A DNA stretch of 64,000 bases from an uncultured Bacteroidota bacterium (GTDB lineage Bacteria; Bacteroidota; Bacteroidia; Flavobacteriales; Flavobacteriaceae), in contig CACKBZ010000001.1 in the NCBI GenBank assembly GCA_902598525.1, forward strand, positions 1 through 64,000, written 5' to 3'. This document shows positions 8,662 to 18,188 of this stretch, piece by piece (position 1 is the stretch's first letter; every line of letters starts with the position of its first letter). The notes under the pieces were generated by a model, which made no database searches, had not been told where the DNA came from, and worked only from the letters and a program-made list of their open reading frames with translations. The position numbers were made by a program, and so were the translations under genes.

Positions 8662-11072
8662 TTAATTTCATAAGATACAACTGAAAATTTTTTCATTCTT
8701 GAAATAATCTCAAGTTTACCATCTTTATCTGAATCTACTAAATCAATTGATGAACCTTCTTCTAGAGGAAAACCGTTAATTAATTTTCCTTTATCATCAT
8801 ATAAATATATTCTGTCTTTACTCAGATCTGAAGTACCAATTAGTAATCCTTTATTTGAATTAAAAATTTTGGGCTCAGAGTATCTTCCAGGAGGAAGCTC
8901 TACATTAATTCCTTTAATTGATAATGTATTATTGCTAATATAAACTAGATTATCATCAAGAACATTAATATAATTCTCAGATGATAAGTCAAGTTTAACT
9001 CTATTAAATTCCCCATCTGTGTTAATTTGAATTAGATTGCCCTGAGAGTCCGATGTTGTAAAGAAGTCTAGGTATGAATAAAAGTTATTTTTACTATACT
9101 GAACTTTCTGGTCAATAATTATCCTGTCTTCGCCTCTTCTATTTAAAATTTTAACTTCACCATTTTCAAGTTGAAAAACTAAATAATCTTTTCCATCTAT
9201 TCTTATGTGCACAGGATTATTTATAATATTTGAACTAAACTCAACTGGCTTAAAACCACTTACAATCTTTCCAGTGGAATCATACATCCTTATTAGGTTA
9301 TCAGATGTAACAACTATCCTGTAGTTCCGATTTTTTTCATAATCAAAAACAGAAATAGGATTTACATTGATTCCTCCATCAAGATCTATACTTAATTCTT
9401 CAACTTCATTGCCATTCCTGTCAAGTAGGTATAACCTCTCGCTTGTTCTAAACAAAAGTTGTAACCTTCCATTTTTATAAATATCTATTTGTTCTATATC
9501 ACCAATAATTTTTCCGGATAATTCCCTCTTCCAATTTAAATTTCCATTGTTTGAATATTGATACAGGTAGTTGCTACTATCTTGAAAAACAAAGTCATAT
9601 TCATCATTTAAATGATTTTTTAACCATATTGGATTAGTGATTATCTCATTATTTGTTGAAACAATAAATTCAGTATATGTATCTCCTGCATTAGAAAATT
9701 TATCAGCCTCAATAATACTGGTATTTAGAAGAGCAATATCTTGACTTAAAATACCATCTACAGTCATAAATGGATAGTCATCAAAATTTATTGATGAATT
9801 ATTCTCTTTATCAAATATTTTTTCAGAGTTTGCGATCCATATAAAGTTATACTTTTCAGATTTTTTGTTCATTAGGTTTATAAAGTTTGAGTTTGAACTT
9901 AAAACTTTATTTATGCTAATTAAGTTATTCAATTTTCTTAGTTGAGAAATAGAATTAGTTATGATCATTAAATCGTCATGAATACTGGCATAATTTAAAT
10001 TAGAATTAAAATTCATATAATTTAAAAGTAGTTTTAAGTCTTCATTAATTTCAATTGAATTAATTTCACTATCGTTAGTTTCGACATATTTAAATAACTC
10101 TTTAATTTGATCCAAACTATTAATCCCAAGGATAATAAAGTCCTCTTCATCACTTACTACAGTTACTTCATTTATTAAACTAATTGAACTAAACAAAAAA
10201 TTATCAGAGTAGATATCATTGACCTTTAAATAATTCTTTAAATTAAAAATGAATCTTTCTGAGTCACTAATTGTAATTGTTAAAGATGATTTAAATGTAT
10301 CAGGAATAATTTTAAATGAACTAACCTTACTTGGCGGAATATTACTTAAAAGAGAAAGTTTAGAGTTTATTGAATCATTAATTCTTGTTACTCCGTTAAG
10401 TTTTAATTCATTCAATGAATTTTGAAAATCATAACCAATCCATGAAGATTTTACTTTAGGAAAAGAAGATATATTTCTTAACATAAAGTTTGAATTTGAG
10501 AAATCTTTCGATCTAACTAATATGTTAAAAGGCTCATTAGTATCTAGAGTCTTTGATATTTTAAGAAGCTCTGGATCTAATTTTTTATTTGATTTTAGAT
10601 CTCTAATTATATTTTCAATTATTAAGTCTCTATTTGAACTAATAAAAAAATTATCTATTAGAGTCATGAAGATAGTTTCATCATTAATTTTTCTACTGTA
10701 TATATTGTTATTTTGATAAATATGATCAAACTTTTCATTTTGAAAAATTGAATCATTAACCACTATTTTGCTTACAAATGTATATGCAACTTGATCTTTA
10801 CCATAAGGTGATAAACTCAAAATCCCATTTTTTGATTCTCTTATAGTCAGATCATTTAGTCTTGAAGAAATAATTTCTGATTCAGAGTAAATATTTGGGA
10901 TAAGGGGGTTAGATTGAAATATTTCTTTTGTTGTATCTAAATCATTAATATTTAATATTGTATGCGATTCAGTAGGAATAAAATCAATACCAGAAATATT
11001 CTCTAAATCAACAGTGTTGCATGAGTAAAAAAATACCAGAGCTAAAGAAAATAATTTTAAAAAAGTTTTCAT
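8658..11072 (-). CDS. Large lipoprotein with C-terminal beta-propeller-like repeats
   Basis: Predicted 804-residue surface or periplasmic lipoprotein; the lipobox is FFYSC with C18. I do not recognise a characterised family. The N-terminal 450 residues recall DUF3352-like proteins: alternating short strands and helices with phrases such as HTILNINDLDTTKEIF. From about residue 480 there are repeated W/Y-x-R and LYLLDRNGNEV, IRMYDSTGKIV, IYLYDDKGKLI units, as in PQQ-like or WD40-like propellers, and the end has DSDKDGKLEII, as in VCBS/FG-GAP repeats. Its ATG overlaps the rnhB stop (ATGA), so the two are translationally coupled. Function unknown. Confidence 0.82.
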   Translation of the reverse strand: MKTFLKLFSLALVFFYSCNTVDLENISGIDFIPTESHTILNINDLDTTKEIFQSNPLIPNIYSESEIISSRLNDLTIRESKNGILSLSPYGKDQVAYTFVSKIVVNDSIFQNEKFDHIYQNNNIYSRKINDETIFMTLIDNFFISSNRDLIIENIIRDLKSNKKLDPELLKISKTLDTNEPFNILVRSKDFSNSNFMLRNISSFPKVKSSWIGYDFQNSLNELKLNGVTRINDSINSKLSLLSNIPPSKVSSFKIIPDTFKSSLTITISDSERFIFNLKNYLKVNDIYSDNFLFSSISLINEVTVVSDEEDFIILGINSLDQIKELFKYVETNDSEINSIEINEDLKLLLNYMNFNSNLNYASIHDDLMIITNSISQLRKLNNLISINKVLSSNSNFINLMNKKSEKYNFIWIANSEKIFDKENNSSINFDDYPFMTVDGILSQDIALLNTSIIEADKFSNAGDTYTEFIVSTNNEIITNPIWLKNHLNDEYDFVFQDSSNYLYQYSNNGNLNWKRELSGKIIGDIEQIDIYKNGRLQLLFRTSERLYLLDRNGNEVEELSIDLDGGINVNPISVFDYEKNRNYRIVVTSDNLIRMYDSTGKIVSGFKPVEFSSNIINNPVHIRIDGKDYLVFQLENGEVKILNRRGEDRIIIDQKVQYSKNNFYSYLDFFTTSDSQGNLIQINTDGEFNRVKLDLSSENYINVLDDNLVYISNNTLSIKGINVELPPGRYSEPKIFNSNKGLLIGTSDLSKDRIYLYDDKGKLINGFPLEEGSSIDLVDSDKDGKLEIISRMKKFSVVSYEIN

Positions 11073-11674
11073 TGATTAAATTGAAGATTTAGTTGTTTAG
11101 GTTTAATCTTGAATGATAACCTATGATGAATAGTTTTTCCATATTTTAATATCATTTCAATATGATGTTTAGTACCATAACCCTTATTCCTGCCCCAATC
11201 ATAATTTGGAAAATCATTATCAATTTTTTTCATATACTCATCTCTGTAAGTTTTTGCTAAGATAGATGCAGCTGCAATATTTTGGTATTTTTGGTCTCCC
11301 ATTATCATACATTTGTATGGAATATTCTTAAAGCGTTTAAACTTATTTCCATCTACTAAAATAAAATTAGGCTTGATAGATAAATTCTCAATCGCTTTAT
11401 GCATGGCTACAAATGTTGAGTTCAGAATATTTTTTTTATCTATTTCTTTTGGACTAACAAATGCAACAGAATAAGCTAAAGAATTTTCCTGAATTACTTT
11501 CTTTAGTTCTAGCCTTTTTTTAAATGAAATCTTTTTTGAATCATTTAATTCGTCATGATTAAAATCTTTATCAAAAATAACTGCAGCAGCAGTAACTGGT
11601 CCAGCAAGACTTCCTCTTCCAGCTTCATCAATTCCAGCTTCATATTTAAACTCTGAGAAATTATTCAATAACAT
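11069..11674 (-). CDS. rnhB: Ribonuclease HII
   Basis: Cleaves the RNA strand of RNA-DNA hybrids and excises misincorporated ribonucleotides. The N-terminal signature EAGIDEAGRGSLAGP carries the catalytic D16 and E17; the third acidic residue is in the ILVDGN strand. The domain ends with the typical basic, H-rich segment YGTKHHIEMI. Length (201) is normal for the enzyme. It is the first gene of a two-gene unit with the large lipoprotein downstream. Confidence 0.96.
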   Translation of the reverse strand: MLLNNFSEFKYEAGIDEAGRGSLAGPVTAAAVIFDKDFNHDELNDSKKISFKKRLELKKVIQENSLAYSVAFVSPKEIDKKNILNSTFVAMHKAIENLSIKPNFILVDGNKFKRFKNIPYKCMIMGDQKYQNIAAASILAKTYRDEYMKKIDNDFPNYDWGRNKGYGTKHHIEMILKYGKTIHHRLSFKIKPKQLNLQFNQ

Positions 11675-11731
11675 GATGATAAAACTAAATTTTTAAAAGA
11701 AATCTTACCTTAGTATGAAAATACAAAATAG

Positions 11732-13771
11732 ATGCAGAAATTTTTTCTGGTAATACCTTTTTTTTTAATACATTTTGCATTATTTGCTCAATCTGACAGT
11801 CTTGAAAGTAAAATAAATGATAATGATGATAAAATAATTCAGAACGATCAAAAAGAAATCAATGATTCTTTAAATCTTAATAAATACAAAATATTTTATT
11901 TAGACGGAAGAGTTGAGACTGCAGATACTAGTTTAACAATTTTTAAAGACTATAAATTTAACTTTCTTAGAGAAGATAATTTTGAGTTATTAAGTCTTCC
12001 TAATGTAGCTCACTCATATAATAAACTTGGATATAGTTTTAAATATAAAAGTACTTTTCCAAAACTAGGGGCAAGAGGTAAGCATTTCCATTACTTTGAA
12101 AAAGATGATATTGGTTATTATAATGTAGCTACACCTTTTACTGAAATTTTTGCTAAGTCTACTTTCGAGCAGGGCCAAATATTAGACGCACTTGTCTCAA
12201 TTAACTTGAGCCCACAATATAATTTTACAATCGCTCATAAAGGATATAAATCACTTGGAAAGTATATAAGTAGTCGTTCAAGAGGTAATCAATTTAGACT
12301 ATCTTCAAATTTTAATTCTAAGAATAAAAAATTAAATGTAAAGTCTCACTTCACTTCACAGAATATATTTAATGAAGAAAATGGTGGATTAGATGAAGAT
12401 AATATTTATTTCTTTGAAGAAGCCACAGAATACTTAGTTCTTGATAATTCAGGAAATCCAATTGAAACTGAAGATGGATCATTAGAAACTATTGAATATG
12501 ATGGTTACCTTGACAGATCAAGATTAGGAAGTCAAATAAGGGCAGAGGGATCATTATACTCAAAAAGATTTTTTATTGATTTTGAAAAATCATTAATTTA
12601 TAATGATGAAAAGGAAATATCGAACTTATCTGTTGGATATCAGTTTACGCATGAATATAAAAAAATTGAATATAATGATCCTCTAAGATCTCCATTATTT
12701 GGATCAACTTTTGATGGAACCGCAGTCTCTGATCAATCTCGTTATATAAGAAATGACAATTCAATTTATTTAAAATCAAACTTAAATAAACTTGGAAGAT
12801 TTAGACTTTCATACAGTTTAATCGATTTTGAAAATAATTTTAAAGATTATGAGCTCAATAATGATGAATTAATCTTGGGTCTTAATAATAGTCAGTCAAA
12901 TTTAAATTTTAATTGGCAGAAAGATTTCAAATTATTTCAATTAAATCTTGATCTAAATAAATCATTAAATGAAGATTATATATCTGATTATCAATCTATC
13001 TCATTATCATCAAAGCCGCTAAAGAATATACTATTCAATCTAGGGGCTATAAATTCAAATAAATCTCCAAATTTAAATTTTATATTATTCAGAAGCATCT
13101 ATGAAGATTATAACTGGCACAATCCAGATCTTGAGAATCAAAAAAGTTCAACATTATACTCTGAAATTGGATATAAAGAGCTTATTAAAATTTCAGGAGA
13201 ATACAGTAAAATTGATAATTATACATTCTTTCAGGAGCTCTCAAGTGGAATCACAGGTGAAATTTTTAATTCAAGAAAAATTTCTCCAAGTCAAATTGAT
13301 TCAGAAATAAGCTATTTTAAGGTTAAGTTATTTAGTAAGATTGATTTCGGAAAATTTAGCTTTATCAATACTGGACAGTATCAAAAAAAAGATCAAACTA
13401 TTGAATTTGGTGAATTATTTACATTGAATGTCCCTGAATGGATTACACGTAATACAATAATGTTTTCCTCATCAGTATTTAATAATTCCTTATTTCTGCA
13501 AACAGGATTTACTTTTAATTATTTCACTAAATTTTATGCTGATTATTACAACCCTTTGGTCTCTGAATTTGTGAGTCAAAATTTTAAAGAAATTGGAGAA
13601 TTTCCAAGAATTGACTTTTTCTTTAACGCTAAGATTCAACAAACCAGAGTTTTCCTCAAAGTAGAGCATTTAAATAGTTCTATGACAGGTTATGATTATT
13701 ATTCAGATCCATTTACACCTTACAGAGATTTGTCAGTTAGATTTGGACTTGTTTGGAATTTTTTTCAATAA
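11732..13771 (+). CDS. Putative outer-membrane porin
   Basis: A 679-residue protein with a signal peptide ending near residue 19 (ALFAQ). An N-terminal acidic spacer is followed by the YYNVATPFTEIFAKSTFEQGQ segment typical, from memory, of Bacteroidota putative porins, and the rest is alternating amphipathic beta strands (SLNFNWQKDF, NLDLNKSLNED and similar) ending in an aromatic residue pattern, LVWNFFQ. The final F/Q ending fits an outer-membrane barrel. The substrate is unknown. anmK starts 6 bp after the stop on the same strand. Confidence 0.85.
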   Translation: MQKFFLVIPFFLIHFALFAQSDSLESKINDNDDKIIQNDQKEINDSLNLNKYKIFYLDGRVETADTSLTIFKDYKFNFLREDNFELLSLPNVAHSYNKLGYSFKYKSTFPKLGARGKHFHYFEKDDIGYYNVATPFTEIFAKSTFEQGQILDALVSINLSPQYNFTIAHKGYKSLGKYISSRSRGNQFRLSSNFNSKNKKLNVKSHFTSQNIFNEENGGLDEDNIYFFEEATEYLVLDNSGNPIETEDGSLETIEYDGYLDRSRLGSQIRAEGSLYSKRFFIDFEKSLIYNDEKEISNLSVGYQFTHEYKKIEYNDPLRSPLFGSTFDGTAVSDQSRYIRNDNSIYLKSNLNKLGRFRLSYSLIDFENNFKDYELNNDELILGLNNSQSNLNFNWQKDFKLFQLNLDLNKSLNEDYISDYQSISLSSKPLKNILFNLGAINSNKSPNLNFILFRSIYEDYNWHNPDLENQKSSTLYSEIGYKELIKISGEYSKIDNYTFFQELSSGITGEIFNSRKISPSQIDSEISYFKVKLFSKIDFGKFSFINTGQYQKKDQTIEFGELFTLNVPEWITRNTIMFSSSVFNNSLFLQTGFTFNYFTKFYADYYNPLVSEFVSQNFKEIGEFPRIDFFFNAKIQQTRVFLKVEHLNSSMTGYDYYSDPFTPYRDLSVRFGLVWNFFQ

Positions 13772-13776
13772 TATTT

Positions 13777-14838
13777 ATGAGAGATTTTAATGTTATAGGG
13801 GTTATGTCTGGAACATCATTAGATGGTGTAGACTTGGTTTATGTAAATTTTAACTATGATAATAAGTGGAACTTTAAAATAATTAGAGCCAAGACATATG
13901 AGTATGAAGATAGATGGATAGAAATATTAAGAGATATTTCTTCAGAAGAAATACTGAATATAAAAAAAATAGATGAAGAATATTCAAAAAAGTTAGCAGA
14001 AATAATTGAAAAATTTATAATTGAATTTTCTATTAAAAATATTGATTTTATTAGTTCTCATGGACATACTGCGATTCATGATCCAATTAATTCGGTAACA
14101 TATCAAATTGGTAATTTGCCGATTTTATCAAAAAAAATAAATGTTGATGTAGTCTGCGATTTTAGAATTCAAGATGTTGAACTTGGTGGTCAAGGAGCTC
14201 CTTTAGTTCCAGTCGGTGAAAAATACTTATTCCAAGATTATAACTCATTTATTAACCTAGGTGGTTTTGCAAATATTTCTAAACATCAGAACTCTGAACT
14301 AATTGCATATGATATATGTCCTGTAAATATTATTCTTAATAAACTCTCCAAAAATATTGGATATGAATACGATGATAAGGGTCTTTTAGCCCTGAGTGGA
14401 AAAAAAATAAAAAATCTCTTAAGTGATCTGAATAAACTTACCTTTTATTCTGATAAAGCACCCAAATCTCTTGGTATTGAATGGGTAAATGAGAAAATTA
14501 ATCCATTAATTGATAAATATTCTCATCATCCTACTGAAGATTTGTTAAACACATTCACCCACCATATTGTAGAACAAATAATTAACGAAATAGGAGATAC
14601 TGATAAAGTTTTATTTTCTGGGGGTGGAGTATATAATGAATTCTTAATGAATAGTATTAAATCAGATTCAAAATCTGAAATAGTAATTCCATCTTCTCAA
14701 ATAATTGAGTTTAAAGAAGCTTTAATTTTTGCATTTCTTGGAGTTTTGAGGTATCTGAATATTGATAATTGTTACTCTTCAGTAACCGGTGCATCAAAAA
14801 ATCACTGTTCTGGAAAAATTTTTTTAACGAAAGTTTAA
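13777..14838 (+). CDS. anmK: Anhydro-N-acetylmuramic acid kinase
   Basis: Phosphorylates and opens 1,6-anhydro-MurNAc during peptidoglycan recycling in the cytoplasm. The ATP-binding signature GVMSGTSLDGVDL starts near residue 8, followed by SSHGHTAIHDP, a phosphate motif NLGGFANIS, the DICPVN segment and FSGGGVYN near the C-terminus. I start at the ATG at 13777 (353 residues), 6 bp after the porin stop; an upstream ATG at 13753 would lie inside the porin gene and add residues not seen in the family. Confidence 0.94.
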   Translation: MRDFNVIGVMSGTSLDGVDLVYVNFNYDNKWNFKIIRAKTYEYEDRWIEILRDISSEEILNIKKIDEEYSKKLAEIIEKFIIEFSIKNIDFISSHGHTAIHDPINSVTYQIGNLPILSKKINVDVVCDFRIQDVELGGQGAPLVPVGEKYLFQDYNSFINLGGFANISKHQNSELIAYDICPVNIILNKLSKNIGYEYDDKGLLALSGKKIKNLLSDLNKLTFYSDKAPKSLGIEWVNEKINPLIDKYSHHPTEDLLNTFTHHIVEQIINEIGDTDKVLFSGGGVYNEFLMNSIKSDSKSEIVIPSSQIIEFKEALIFAFLGVLRYLNIDNCYSSVTGASKNHCSGKIFLTKV

Positions 14839-14889
14839 TTTTTTTAATAATTTAGTTGCAACCGTAAATTATAATTTTAAAACTAATTT

Positions 14890-14933
14890 TAACTTTTGTA
14901 ATAATATCATGGATATTACTCCTTCAAAAGTTA
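14890..14933 (+). promoter_or_regulatory. Stem-loop upstream of nhaD
   Basis: Two nested inverted repeats: outer arms TAACTTTTG and CAAAAGTTA (9 bp, positions 14890-14898 and 14925-14933) and inner arms TAATATC and GATATTA around ATG (14902-14918). The structure ends 16 bases before the nhaD ATG and has no T-run, so it is not an intrinsic terminator. It may be an RNA control element or an operator; which is not decidable here. Confidence 0.45.
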
Positions 14934-14949
14934 AGTTAATCTGAATTAA

Positions 14950-16272
14950 ATGGAGACAATTTTATTAGGAATATTTATACTTGGTTATTTGGCAATAACT
15001 TTAGAACATAGTTTAAAAATCGATAAGCTCATACCCGCGTTGGGAATGATGGCTTTGTTGTGGGCTTTAATTTCAGTATTTAATATACCTGTATTTGAGG
15101 TTGATACTGAGATTCGAGAATTAATACCAACAAAAATAAAGAAGATAATGGCATATCATTTATCCCATACCTCAGAGATTTTAATATTTCTTTTAGGAGC
15201 AATGACCATTGTCGAGATAATTGACTATTATAATGGTTTTGAGAAGATAAAGTCATTTATAAGAACTAAATCAAAGAAAAAGCTATTATGGATATTCTCA
15301 ATATTGGCATTTATTTTATCTGCTATAATTGATAATCTTACTGCTACTATTGTCTTAATTACAATTCTTCAGAAAATTATCAGAGATAAAAATTTAAGAT
15401 TATGGTTTGCTGGTCTGATTGTAATTGCAGCAAATGCTGGAGGGGCTTGGTCTCCAATTGGAGATGTTACAACTACAATGTTATGGATAGCTGATAAAGT
15501 TACTGTACCAATGCTATTATATTACGTATTTATTCCTTCTGTAGTATGTATGGTTGTTCCAGTATACATAGCTTCATTTCTAAAGCCCTTCAGAGGTAAC
15601 TTAGATAAAATGGATAACGATGAAAGTAGTATAACTAAAATAGGTACAACTATGCTTTGGTTAGGATTATCTGCTATACTTTTTGTACCATTTTTTAAAG
15701 TTTTCACTGGCCTTCAACCTTATGTAGGTATGATGCTTTCTCTTGCAATTGTAGCTACATTTGCGGAAATATACAGTGGTACTAAATTTAATATTAGTAC
15801 TCCTAACGAGGATAGCATTATGCATAGTAAAAGTCCAGTTCACTCAGCATTAACTAAAATTGAACTTCCGAGCATTCTATTTTTCTTAGGAATTTTAATG
15901 GCTGTTGCAGCATTAGAATCAATTGGATATCTATTTGAATTTGCTCAATATCTAGAAACTGTTATTCCAGATATTAGGATAGTTGCTGGTTTCCTTGGTC
16001 TAGGATCAGCTATTATTGATAATGTCCCATTAGTAGCTGCATCAATAGGTATGTTTTCTCAACCAGTTGATGATTCATTATGGCATTTAATTGCATATGC
16101 AGCAGGAACTGGAGGTAGCGTACTTGTCATTGGATCTGCAGCAGGAGTTGTTGCTATGGGTATGGAAAAAATTGAGTTTTTCTGGTATCTAAAAAAAATA
16201 GGGTGGCTTGCATTCATCGGATTCCTAGCAGGATTTATAACTTTTGTGCTATTTGAGGCTTACATTCTTTAA
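14950..16272 (+). CDS. nhaD: NhaD-type sodium/proton antiporter
   Basis: Inner-membrane Na+/H+ exchanger of the ion transporter superfamily, about 11-12 membrane helices in 440 residues. Motifs seen include SHTSEILIFLLGAMTIVEIID, the helix-breaking IIDNLTATIVL segment, ANAGGAWSPIGDVTTTMLW, and a second-half repeat GLGSAIIDNVPLVAA followed by GTGGSVLVIGSAAG. The two IIDN segments mark the inverted repeats of the fold. Useful for sodium export or pH homeostasis in sea water. The stem-loop just upstream may control it. Confidence 0.93.
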   Translation: METILLGIFILGYLAITLEHSLKIDKLIPALGMMALLWALISVFNIPVFEVDTEIRELIPTKIKKIMAYHLSHTSEILIFLLGAMTIVEIIDYYNGFEKIKSFIRTKSKKKLLWIFSILAFILSAIIDNLTATIVLITILQKIIRDKNLRLWFAGLIVIAANAGGAWSPIGDVTTTMLWIADKVTVPMLLYYVFIPSVVCMVVPVYIASFLKPFRGNLDKMDNDESSITKIGTTMLWLGLSAILFVPFFKVFTGLQPYVGMMLSLAIVATFAEIYSGTKFNISTPNEDSIMHSKSPVHSALTKIELPSILFFLGILMAVAALESIGYLFEFAQYLETVIPDIRIVAGFLGLGSAIIDNVPLVAASIGMFSQPVDDSLWHLIAYAAGTGGSVLVIGSAAGVVAMGMEKIEFFWYLKKIGWLAFIGFLAGFITFVLFEAYIL

Positions 16273-16281
16273 TATCTGATA

Positions 16282-17484
16282 TTGAATTATAGGGAAACTG
16301 AGAATTGGATTTTAAATCGATTACCCTTTTACCAGTCTCAAGGTTTAAAAGCATATAAACCTGGAATCGATAACATAAGATTTTTTGTTGATCATCTTGA
16401 TTTGAATCTTTTAGATATTAAGTTTATTCATGTTGGTGGTACAAATGGTAAAGGAAGTACTTGTGCATATTTATCTTCTATTATTCAAGAGTCAGGATAT
16501 AAAGTAGGCTTATTTACATCACCTCATTTTTTTGATTTTCGAGAAAGAATTAAAGTAAATAATAAAAAAATTGAAAAGGATTTTATCACAAAATTTATTC
16601 AAGAAAATATTGAGTTAATTGAAGAGTTAAACCTTTCTTTTTTTGAACTTTCATTTGGAATGTCACTATATTATTATTTTGAACAAAAGGTAGATTATGC
16701 AGTAATTGAAGTTGGTCTAGGTGGAAGACTTGATGCAACAAATATTATTAATCCAATTTTATCTGTAATAACCAACATTTCATATGATCATACAGAAATA
16801 CTCGGTAACTCCCTTGAAAAAATTGCATATGAAAAAGCTGGTATAATTAAAAAAAATACAAAAATAATAATCGGAGAAAGAGATAAAAAAACTCAAAATA
16901 TTTTTATCCAAAAGGCTGATGAAAACTTTTCAGACATAATATTTGCTTCTGATTATAAAACAGATTTTGAAAATTCTGAAATAGAATATCAAAATAAAAA
17001 TATAAGAACAGCTGTTCAAGTATCTAAAAATCTTAATGATCAAAATATAAATGAAACTAGTATAAAAAAAGGTATCATGAATTTAGATTCAAACACAGAT
17101 TTTTATGGTAGATGGACTATTATTAATTATAATCCAAAAGTAATATTTGATTCTGCTCATAATGAGTCAGGTTTTTCATATTTGTCACAACAATTGGAAA
17201 AATTAAATTATGATAGATTGTTTATTATCCTGAGTTTTGTTAAAGGAAAAGACATCAAAAAATTAATTACATACCTACCGAAAAAGTCTCTAATTTATTT
17301 TACTTCATCTAATTCTGAAAGGTCGATGAATTATGAAGATATTATTCAGTGTGTTAAAGAAAATATTAATTTTGATAAAAATCCATTGAAAGTTTATAAA
17401 GAAGTATTAAAACAATCTTCTTCAAAAGATTTAATTATTATTACTGGAAGCAACTATATAGCAAAAGAAATTTTTCATGAGTAA
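16282..17484 (+). CDS. folC: Bifunctional folylpolyglutamate/dihydrofolate synthase
   Basis: Adds glutamate to folates using ATP in the cytoplasm. The P-loop variant VGGTNGKGST is at residues 51-60, then FTSPHFFDFRERI, a VGLGGRLDATN segment and the C-terminal ligase domain with FDSAHNESG. A TTG start at 16282 gives M-N-Y-R-E-T, which resembles the usual family N-terminus; no upstream ATG is available. Length 400. It starts 9 bp after nhaD and overlaps the next gene by 8 bp, so at least those two are coupled. It works with folA and thyA of the 48-50 kb operon. Confidence 0.94.
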   Translation: MNYRETENWILNRLPFYQSQGLKAYKPGIDNIRFFVDHLDLNLLDIKFIHVGGTNGKGSTCAYLSSIIQESGYKVGLFTSPHFFDFRERIKVNNKKIEKDFITKFIQENIELIEELNLSFFELSFGMSLYYYFEQKVDYAVIEVGLGGRLDATNIINPILSVITNISYDHTEILGNSLEKIAYEKAGIIKKNTKIIIGERDKKTQNIFIQKADENFSDIIFASDYKTDFENSEIEYQNKNIRTAVQVSKNLNDQNINETSIKKGIMNLDSNTDFYGRWTIINYNPKVIFDSAHNESGFSYLSQQLEKLNYDRLFIILSFVKGKDIKKLITYLPKKSLIYFTSSNSERSMNYEDIIQCVKENINFDKNPLKVYKEVLKQSSSKDLIIITGSNYIAKEIFHE

Positions 17485-18184
17485 AAGATTTATATTTTTT
17501 TTATTTATTGCTTTCAATAGTTCAAACGTACTTTCCCAAATTTCAACGGATAGACCTGATCAGACTGAGTCAGCGGTTGTTTTATCAAAAGGACAAATTC
17601 AAATTGAATCAGGTATTTTGTTTGAGGAATCCCAATCTAATATTAATACTCTTTTTAGGTTTGGTTTAGCTGAAGGTGTTGAGATACGACTAAATAGTAA
17701 TTACCTTATAAATGATCAAATATCATTTATGAAAAAATCATCTTTTAATGATTTTGAAGTAGGAGCAAAGTTTAAAATTTTAAATAAAAGCTCAAATAAA
17801 ACAAGATTAGCATTGTTAACCCATTTTTCTATCCCAACTGCTCGTGAATCATTTTCAAATAATGCTTATGGTATGTTAACAAGATTAAGTATTTCTCATG
17901 ATTTAATGGATGAATCTCAAATTGGATATAATATTGGATATAATAAGTTTGAAGATGCTAAAGGTCAATTTATCTATACAATTAATTATGTTAGAAGTTT
18001 AAATTCTTTTGGAGTATTTTTTGAGGTTTTTGGTGAGAATTCAAAAAATGATTCGAATATCAATTTCGATTCAGGAATAACTTATCTTATAAATAATAAT
18101 CAACAAATAGATTTATCTGTTGGTAAAGGATTAAATAATAAAATGTTTTTTATATCTACAGGATTTAGTGTAAATATTGACTAA
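17477..18184 (+). CDS. Outer-membrane beta-barrel protein, MetA/phenol-degradation-like family
   Basis: A 235-residue exported protein; the signal peptide ends near ...NVLSQ (about residue 21). The mature start ISTDRPDQTESAVVLSKGQ is the recognisable N-terminus of the PF13557-like group of putative transporters or barrels. The remainder alternates short beta strands rich in aromatics and N/S turns. The substrate is unknown; the family name reflects its first member and says little about this protein. It overlaps the end of folC by 8 bp. Confidence 0.78.
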   Translation: MSKRFIFFLFIAFNSSNVLSQISTDRPDQTESAVVLSKGQIQIESGILFEESQSNINTLFRFGLAEGVEIRLNSNYLINDQISFMKKSSFNDFEVGAKFKILNKSSNKTRLALLTHFSIPTARESFSNNAYGMLTRLSISHDLMDESQIGYNIGYNKFEDAKGQFIYTINYVRSLNSFGVFFEVFGENSKNDSNINFDSGITYLINNNQQIDLSVGKGLNNKMFFISTGFSVNID

Positions 18185-18188
18185 CAAT

